64,000 bases of DNA from Blumeriella jaapii (Eukaryota; Ascomycota; Leotiomycetes; Helotiales; Drepanopezizaceae), in contig VWND01000008.1 in the NCBI GenBank assembly GCA_009599575.1, positions 1,488,001-1,552,000 of the forward strand, given 5' to 3'. Positions 57,801-64,000 of this stretch are shown here, piece after piece. Each line of letters begins with the position of its first letter. Position 1 is the first letter of the stretch. The notes beneath the pieces are model-generated. The model searched no databases. It was given only the letters and a program-made list of their open reading frames with translations, and had not been told where the DNA came from. The translations under genes and the position numbers were made by a program.

Positions 57801-58620
57801 TAATCGTAAACTTCCGTTTTTTTTCGGTATAAATATTACCGGTGCGCCGGCAAAGCTAATAAACCTTTTTATTCAGTTTTTTTTTAAACTCGAATCGAGA
57901 TATTCGCGCAATTCGATAAGTTTAGATTCCGATAAAAAGTAAATTAATTTTCAAAAAAGATTTTTTCTTTCCGCGAAATCTATTCGATGTTTTATAAAAT
58001 AGTAAAAAACTAGAATAACCGCGGCGATATCGTCGAATACGTCGGCGTAGTCGTCGTATTTGAAAAATAATTAATGTTGTTTTTCAGTAGCTTTTTTTAA
58101 AACGATATAAAACGCTTGTTTTCTTTTGGATTTCTTTTTAAAACGTTTAATTATAACGAAATTAAGCTGTAAGCGTTCGACTGGATATCGCTACGATTTA
58201 GCTCGAAAATTTATAGCGGAATCGATATTTCGCAATTAAAAAAAACTTAAAATAAATAAAACCTTTAGAATATTTATATCGCAAGCCACGAAATCGCTTT
58301 ATATTTCTTTAATTGTTTTATAATTATTAATAGCGCGAATAAGTTGCGTATGCGTGCCGTAAATAATTTTTTTTTTTTTTTTTCAATCGTAAATAAATTA
58401 ATACGTTTTTAAATTGGTTTTTATTTATATTTAATTAATAATTTTTAAATTACGCTTTTTTTTTCCGCGCCGCAGTCGATAAAAGCTCGTTTCGTACGAA
58501 TTTCGCTTTTAGCTTTTTTAATTTCGACCGAAATTATTATTTTCTGCTTTTTTTTTTCGCTCGATTTTATTAGCAGCGACGAAATTAAAATCGAACGAAA
58601 GCTTTTTCCGAATTTTTAAA
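54831..58620 (-). pseudogene. B3 pol remnant: PR-RT-RNase H-IN-chromodomain
   Basis: Minus-strand equivalent of B1 pol. The chromodomain is at about 54900-55080, integrase to about 56300, tether and RNase H at 56600-57210 (open stretch 56902-57207), RT at 57300-57950 with an intact YFDDIL motif at about 57485-57505, and protease near 58470. Stops are frequent. The order and spacing equal those in B1. Confidence 0.85.
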
Positions 58621-58624
58621 TTTA

Positions 58625-59950
58625 TTAGCTTCGAAGCAGTTTAAAATTATATATTTTTTTTTATTGCATTTATAGCATTCGATTTTTAAATAATTAGCCA
58701 TGCGATACCTTTTTTTTTGGCAGCGATTGCATTTCGAAAAGTAAAAAAAATCGTTAAAAATTCTAAAATTCCAAAGGATTTTATTAAAATTATCGTTTTT
58801 TCGCTTTCGTTTTTCTTTTTATAACGTATTTTCGAATCGAAAACGGTATATATTTGTTTTAATTTTTAAGTTTTAATCGTAAATATAAGTTTTTTTTTTT
58901 TTTTTTTTTTTTTTGCGTTCGTTTCGTCGTTTCGTTTTTTTTTCGTTTCGTCGTTAATAATTTTATTAGCATTTTCGATACGACGAGCGATTAATATTAA
59001 TTTTTCGTACGAGCTTATAGCTGTAATATTATTTCGTTTGATAATTTTTTTTCGAAAAATAAATCGGAGTTTTGCGAAAAATATTCTTTTTTTAATCGTA
59101 TCGTTTGTTATTTGCAACTGCTGTTCGAGATTATTTAAATAAGCAACGAAATCGTTAATTAATTTATGTTTTTTTTGTTTCGCTTTATCGTATAAATTCG
59201 AAGCCGCGATTTTTCGATTTTTCGCATTTATTAGAAAATCTAATATTTATTTTTTGAAATCGTTTTATATAATTCGAATATTCGTAAAACGTCGTTCGTA
59301 TCCGATTTATTTTTTTTTTATTTTATCGTCGAAAGCTAAAATATAAGCGTTAATTTTCTTTTAATTAATATAAAATATTATTTTTTTATTTTGGCGGAAA
59401 CTTCGCTTTGCACGCCGAATAAAAAATTAAGCTTTTTTAGTATTTTTCCCTCGGTATATTAGAAAATCTTTTATTTTTGATGCTTTTCGGCTCGAATTCG
59501 TTGTATTTCCTATAAAAGGTATAATATACTTAAAAAAAATACTAAATCGTTTTTAATAAATATTATTATCGTAATGCTTCGAAAATATTTTATAATAATC
59601 GCCAGCTTAGATTATTTTTTATTTTTTTTTAGCTGAAGCGGTGTTAAAAAGTATAAAAACTTTTTTTTCGATATTTTCGAAAGCGTTAAATTCTCGTTGA
59701 AATTATTTAACTTTTTTTCGGAATTCGTTTCGGCGTTTTTTAGTTTCTTCGAATTTTTTAATTATTTCGTAAATCTTTTTTTCAGTTTTTTTCTGTTTTA
59801 TTTTAGCTCGTATTTCTTTTATTCTTCTACGTTTATCGTTTTTTTCTTATTCGGCGCGAATTCGTTTATTAGTTAAATAAATCAGGGTTTCGGTAAAAAG
59901 TTTTTCCGAATCGTTTTGAACGTGGCTTTTTTCGGTGATTTTTTCGATAA
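58625..59950 (-). pseudogene. B3 gag remnant
   Basis: Minus strand. Two decayed CCHC knuckles at about 58640-58740; a capsid-like segment with QITNDTIKKRIFFAK (58866-59117) that runs into a Lys-rich tail; and a charged helical N-terminal part at about 59640-59930. Same frame breaks as in other B copies. 59951-60208 is leader. Confidence 0.73.
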
Positions 59951-60208
59951 AAAAAGTTAGGAAGTCGTCGCGCTTTAATAATAAGATATTTTCGATTTTT
60001 AATAAAGCTGGTGACGTTAAGGAAAACGATAGTACGAAGTTTTTTTGAGCAGCCGAAGATGTTGGGTTTTTTTAAATAGCTGAAAATACTTATTTTTTGC
60101 GAATGCGAAAAGCTATAATATCGATAATAACGATGTAAATATAATAATATAATAGAAAGTTATTTTAATAATATCGAACTGCCGTTTCGGTAAATAAAAA
60201 AATCAAAA

Positions 60209-60621
60209 TGTAAAAATTAAAAAACAGGAAAATATTAGTTTAAATAATAAAACTCAAATAAAATTGGGTTGATAATCAGACTGATTTTTACTTTTTATAT
60301 TTTTAATAAAAGGCGTGTATAAGTACAAAAGAAAAAGTAAAGTCTTCGAAAAAAATATTTTTTAAAAAACCAGACGAATTTTATTTAATATGCTTTTTCA
60401 GCCTTTATCCCGACCTTTTCTTATCTTTTTTAATATAATCTTAATAACTGATTTTTTAGCAATCACTTTTATAAAATGTTTTATTTAAATGTTATTTCCA
60501 GCCCCTATAATATTATCCGGCCCCTACGGCCTATCCGTAGCGAATATTATTCGAGGATTGGTAGGAGGCAGAGGGTCTTGGCGGATCACCTGACTTATAC
60601 ACGTAATATTGGTTCCTGATA
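60209..60621 (-). repeat. B3 5' LTR (right)
   Basis: 413 bp, TGTAAAAATTAAAAAAC to GGTTCCTGATA. Its right half keeps the GC-rich block with GGCCCCTACGGCC; its left half is strongly AT-shifted. Confidence 0.94.
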
Positions 60622-60908
60622 TTATCGCAATCGTCGAAATAAATAAAATAACGATACGAAACGTTAATATGCTATTTAACGTCGATTAATTTTCGAACGA
60701 ATTCGCAAAATTAACGATCGCTTTTTTTTTCGATCTGTTTTCCGGCTACGATTATTTGATATTTAATTTACGATTTCGAAATATAACGGCAATTTAAATT
60801 CCAATCGGTTTGTTACGCATAACTAAAATACTTATGGAAGCTATTAATTCAGTCGCTTAATTCGTAAAAATCGTATATAAGATTTTTATAATTTGCATTT
60901 TTAATATT

Positions 60909-61079
60909 TGTAAAGGGATGAACGTCAGTTCGTTAGTCACGTGGTCCGAAAATCACGTTGTTATCACGTGATATCGGAGCCCGCACATATTGTATTTTAG
61001 ACTTCGCGACACCTCTAATTTAGAACCTCGTAATTAATGCAAATCACTTACGAACCTTCTGCTCGTTCGCCTTTTTACA
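60909..61079 (+). repeat. C2 5' LTR
   Basis: 171 bp, TGTAAAGGGATGAACG to TTTTTACA. It contains ATCACGTGAT (60963-60972), a TATA-like stretch CATATTGTATTTTA (about 60984-60997) and GTAATTAAT (61030-61038). The last is exactly complementary to ATTAATTAC (61081-61089) one base behind the LTR. Confidence 0.92.
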
Positions 61080-61080
61080 T

Positions 61081-61089
61081 ATTAATTAC
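61081..61089 (+). promoter_or_regulatory. Candidate self-complementary primer-binding site of C2
   Basis: ATTAATTAC directly after the LTR pairs with GTAATTAAT 50 bp upstream in the LTR. In C1 the LTR motif is GTAGTTAAT and the site behind the LTR is ATTAATTAT, which fits an ancestral GTAGTTAAT/ATTAACTAC pair altered by RIP. The motif is short and AT-rich, so chance cannot be excluded for this copy alone. Confidence 0.4.
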
Positions 61090-61389
61090 CAAAACTCTTT
61101 TAACACTTTTATTTCAGCTTTCGAGCTGAAAAAGCCTGCCAACTCTATTCTGCCTTTGCGCATACAAAAAATCAATCTTATCGCGACAACAATCTTACGA
61201 TTTTTATTTTACGACCCTTACGACCTTTTATACGAAACTACGAAACGACAATCTTCTTTGACACAAAAAACGACAACCCCCTTTGATACAAAACTTATAT
61301 TTAAAAAACTCTGTTCTGCTTTTGTTTATATTCCGAAACAAAACATATTTTACGCTCCTTCCTTAACGAGCATTAATACCGAAAATGTC

Positions 61390-62690
61390 GGACCTTCTTA
61401 AGTTGTCGAAACCTTTCAATTGCTTTATTTTAAAGTATTTTAAATATCCCGACCAAATCGTCGCCGCTCTGATCGCTAATACGAAAGCTTATTCTTAAAA
61501 AATCTTCGATATTTTCGCCTACGCGGTAAAACAAAACGATATAATAATATTATTTAAGACCAAATTAAATAATTTCGCTTAAAAGCTAAATATTTAAACG
61601 ATATAATATTAGAAAAAAAAAGCTTTTTAAAAAAAAATAATTTAAAACCGCGAAGCCGAATTTGCTAATTTCCGAAAATAAGCTTTTACCAATTAAAATA
61701 CACCGAATATTTTAAACGCAAAAAAAAAAACACCTGCTTTTTCCGACCCCGATAAATTTATAAATTCGGATAATATCGGCAACGTTACGAAGCATTTTAC
61801 TATTTTTTTTCAAAATATAATTTTAAAGCTTCGTTTTAATTAAAACTAATATACGACCGAACAGAATCGCATAAATTACTTTTTTTCCCGCCTTTCCGAT
61901 ACAATCAAAAGCGTTTTACAAAAAGGTTTACGTACGAACGGCACTTTTTTTTATTTGATTATTACAAAAATAATTTAAGTTTTTTAATAATCGTTCGGTA
62001 TTTTTAATTAATAAGCAAATGCATTTAAAAAAATTCTATTTTTTAAACAAAGCAATTAATTCCTATCCATTTTTTTTTATTTAGCTAAAAATTAAAAGTT
62101 ATATTAAATTTAATAACGAAGCCGCTATCGCTATTTTACGCGAAGCTTTTTATTTTAATATAATTACCCGCCTGTTTTATATTAATCCTTCCGATCTGAA
62201 AACCGATTTTATTAGTTTTTACGTTTAAATACGCGAAACCGATACCGTTTTTCGACAACTGAATTTTAATTATTATAAAACCGAAAGCCGCAATACGAAA
62301 ATCATTTTTTTTGCTTTTATATTCAAAACTGCTATTACGACCATTATTCAAAGCGATTTTATAGATTTTAACGCCATTTAAATTAAAGCAATTATATAAA
62401 CCGCAGCCGATATAATTAAAAACAAACGTTTAATAAATAATGCCGAAAAATTAGCGCGCCGAACCTATTTTTTTGCTAATAACCTTTGCTTATAATATGC
62501 TAGCGATAAACACCGCGCTGTTAATTGCTCCGATTTTTTTTAAATTAAAAAAGCTAAAGCCGAAGCAAAAAAGTCGAAAAACTAATTGTTTTTAATAATT
62601 GTTATTATTAGAAATCTTTAAAAAATAAATTAAAATTATCTGCTTTAAACGGCGTTCCGAAATCATATTTAATATTGCTTTGTATTATAA
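61390..62690 (+). pseudogene. C2 gag remnant
   Basis: Continuous version of the C gag. N-terminal VAALIANTKAYS-like sequence near 61460; FSDPDKFINSDNIGNVTKHF near 61740; then RISYFFSRLSDTIKSVLQKG. Many single TAA stops. 61090-61389 is leader; the 81-codon ORF at 61156-61401 there has no recognisable motif. Confidence 0.7.
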
Positions 62691-62719
62691 TTATTAATAA
62701 TATATATATTAAAACTTAT

Positions 62720-64000
62720 TTTTTAAACGATTCCGGAATTACCGATAATTTTATTAATTATTTTTTCGTATAATATTACGAATTAACCTTTGTTTTATTT
62801 ACCAACCCACGTAAACTTACCGTGGTTAACAGACGCTTTTTTATCTACGGCGATATTACTTATTAAATCTTTTTTCAAATTAATACCGCCGGCCATATCG
62901 AATTAATTACAACTTTTATTATAATACTAGGAAAATACAATTTTATTTTAAAAAAGCCTTGGCTTCGGACATATAATTTTTATATTAATTAAACCACGAA
63001 TACTTTTTGTTTCAATTCAGATTTCTGCCGTACGAATTGCTTATCTCAACGCATTTATTAATTAGCCGTTTCAAGCCTAATTTAAAAACGCTATTTTTAC
63101 AAAACCGTCGTTTTACCACCAGCTACATCTCGTCGTATAAAAGCAATTGTATTTACCATTTTGGCCTTTTAATCAAAAGTCGAAGTATTTTTTCAGCTTT
63201 TTTTTTATACGAAATTAATTAACAATTATATAAACTAAGCGTTTTAACCGACGATTTTTTTTTTACTATATTATTTAAAATCGATTAATTACAAAAAAAT
63301 AAGCTTTTTCAAATTATACGATAATAATTTTCAGCCGAATTTTACCTCGCTGAAGCTTTATTAAAAAATATTCGTTTGGCCTTTTAAACTAAACCGCTAA
63401 TCGACTTTCGAATAAAACTTTTTTTTTACTACTATTATTATCTAGCCGCTTTTGATTTTATCGAAGCTAATAAACTTGCATTTTATAAAAAAAGCGTTAA
63501 TTATACGATAAAACTTCGATTTAAAATTATACTTCCATACGGCCTTTTGTATAATATATTAATCGACGAATTTTAAATCTTACACAAATTTCTTAAAAAA
63601 ACCTCGAAAAAGGCTGAATTCGAACGAGCTTTTTTTTCGCAGCCTTTTTAATTTTATTCGCGAAAAAACCAAAAGAAAAACTACGATTTTGCGTCGATTA
63701 TAAGACTTTTAACGCTATTATAATCAAAAACCGATACTTTTTATTATTGATTTAAAAAACGCTTTTACGATTAAGCAAAACCAAATTTTATATTAAACTC
63801 GACGTTTTCGCCGCTTTTAATAAAATTCGAATAAAAAAAAGTTATAAATAATTTATTATATTTAATACGAAATATAATTTATTCGAGTTTTTAATTATGC
63901 TTTTCGGATTATATAACGCTTTCGCCACGTTTCAATTTCGCATAAACGATATTTTACGATTTTATTTAAATATTTTTTGCATAGCTTATATAAACGATAT
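62720..64000 (+). pseudogene. C2 pol remnant: PR and start of RT
   Basis: The protease has NDSGITDNFIN near 62738 (D-S-G kept). A linker follows with LPYELLISTHLLISRFKPN (63007-63222). RT has LRFCVDYKTFNA near 63690 and LFEFLIMLFGLYNAFATFQF near 63880. The window ends within the catalytic motif, YIND at 63987-63998 (same Asp-to-Asn loss as in C1). Confidence 0.82.

Larger units (their letters stand above)
53264..60621 (-). mobile_element. Family B chromovirus, copy B3, full length
   Basis: 7.36 kb on the minus strand with 413-bp LTRs (53264-53676 and 60209-60621). The target duplicate is ttatt on the left (53259-53263) and ttatc on the right (60622-60626), one C-to-T change apart. Inserted in the RT of A2. 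Order from right to left: LTR, gag, pol, post-pol segment, LTR. It aligns with B1 over its entire length with RIP-type differences. Confidence 0.94.
52090..60908 (+). pseudogene. A2 pol remnant: PR and RT, split by B3
   Basis: The protease-like segment (52090-52430) has ALFDNRTEVNCIN, IPIITDKRIIYI and LWILENFVSFKYTENGQI. RT begins near 53020 with AFDFTEIS, then DIKTVLYEVWQEKTF, and KIFEFCHGLYKNK just before B3. After B3 (from 60627) it continues with ITIRNVNMLFNVD, FFDLFSGYDYLIFN and TAI-IPIGLLRITKILMEAINSVA (one stop). The last matches the conserved block with the first RT catalytic Asp in F-D-L-F-S-G-Y-D. C2 interrupts at 60909. The interval 52440-53000 is linker with many stops. 51300-52090 is gag-pol junction with no clear motif. 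Confidence 0.8.
48962..64000 (+). mobile_element. Family A retrotransposon, copy A2 (interrupted by B3 and C2)
   Basis: It starts TGTAAAACGGTGATACC at 48962 in B4. The preceding aatac (48957-48961) is the candidate target duplicate. Gag is at 49925-51300, protease at about 52090-52430, and RT from about 53000. B3 splits the RT at 53263/60622. RT resumes to 60908, where C2 is inserted. The rest lies beyond the window. It is inverted relative to A1, and both copies were later hit by B elements in different places. Confidence 0.88.
60909..64000 (+). mobile_element. Family C chromovirus, copy C2 (5' part)
   Basis: The 5' LTR is at 60909-61079, followed by leader, gag and protease, and RT up to the window end. 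It aligns with C1 with the D1 insertion removed, which confirms the C1/D1 borders. Inserted in the RT of A2. The preceding atatt (60904-60908) is a candidate target duplicate. The right end is outside the window. Confidence 0.92.

Noticed and set aside
1..64000. Mitochondrial or endosymbiont DNA because of AT richness
   Set aside because: There are nuclear LTR retrotransposons with integrase and chromodomain, CpG-restricted cytosine, and no mitochondrial genes, rRNA or tRNA.
1..64000. tRNA, rRNA or other RNA genes, and telomere repeats
   Set aside because: None recognised on reading. A dedicated tRNA scan would settle it, but the AT bias makes hits unlikely.

Overview
The window looks like a filamentous ascomycete heterochromatic block (an AT-rich isochore, pericentromeric or subtelomeric). 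I see no convincing host gene. Almost all of it is nested LTR retrotransposons of the Ty3/gypsy type. All but one carry the marks of repeat-induced point mutation (RIP): a huge excess of A/T and TpA, glutamine codons turned into TAA/TAG, Cys/His turned into Tyr and catalytic Asp turned into Asn. Cytosines that survive sit mostly in CpG, as expected of a process that prefers CpA. Family names A to G are mine.

Layout. Family A copy 1 (A1, minus strand, cut by the left window edge) covers 1-11735 and holds a complete B element (B1, 3607-10948, TSD attgc). About 1 kb (11736-12741) cannot be assigned. Family B copy 4 (B4, minus) begins at 12742 and its remnants reach 48961. It is split by family F (13240-47078, minus, TSD gcttt). 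F is split by B2 (14156-35363, plus, TSD gtttt) and by G (36566-42815, plus, TSD gatat). B2 is split by the small GC-rich element E (19714-21120, TSD aatac) and by C1 (22817-35249, plus, TSD ttata). C1 is split by D1 (23497-29914, minus, TSD caaac). B4 is split again by A2 (48962 to beyond the window, plus). A2 holds B3 (53264-60621, minus, TSD ttatc/ttatt) and C2 (60909 to beyond the window, plus). The deepest chain is five levels: B4 > F > B2 > C1 > D1.

Gene content. The autonomous families show gag (CCHC knuckles are readable in B, F and G) and pol. Pol parts visible are protease, reverse transcriptase, RNase H and integrase, plus a chromodomain in B and C, which makes these two chromoviruses. 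None of these genes is intact. The exception to decay is E. It is a 1.4-kb element with two 226-bp LTRs that I read as identical, a clean 124-codon ORF, a G-rich polypurine tract, and no RIP. It appears recently inserted and non-autonomous, and its ends resemble those of family D.

Points of most interest are the unmutated element E, with its hairpin-abutted predicted transcription start and a self-complementary primer site; the same kind of self-priming match in family C; an undescribed 1.1-kb post-pol segment in family B with long quasi-open frames on both strands; 3' tandem arrays in F and G; and the nested insertion record itself, in which A and B have each inserted into the other.
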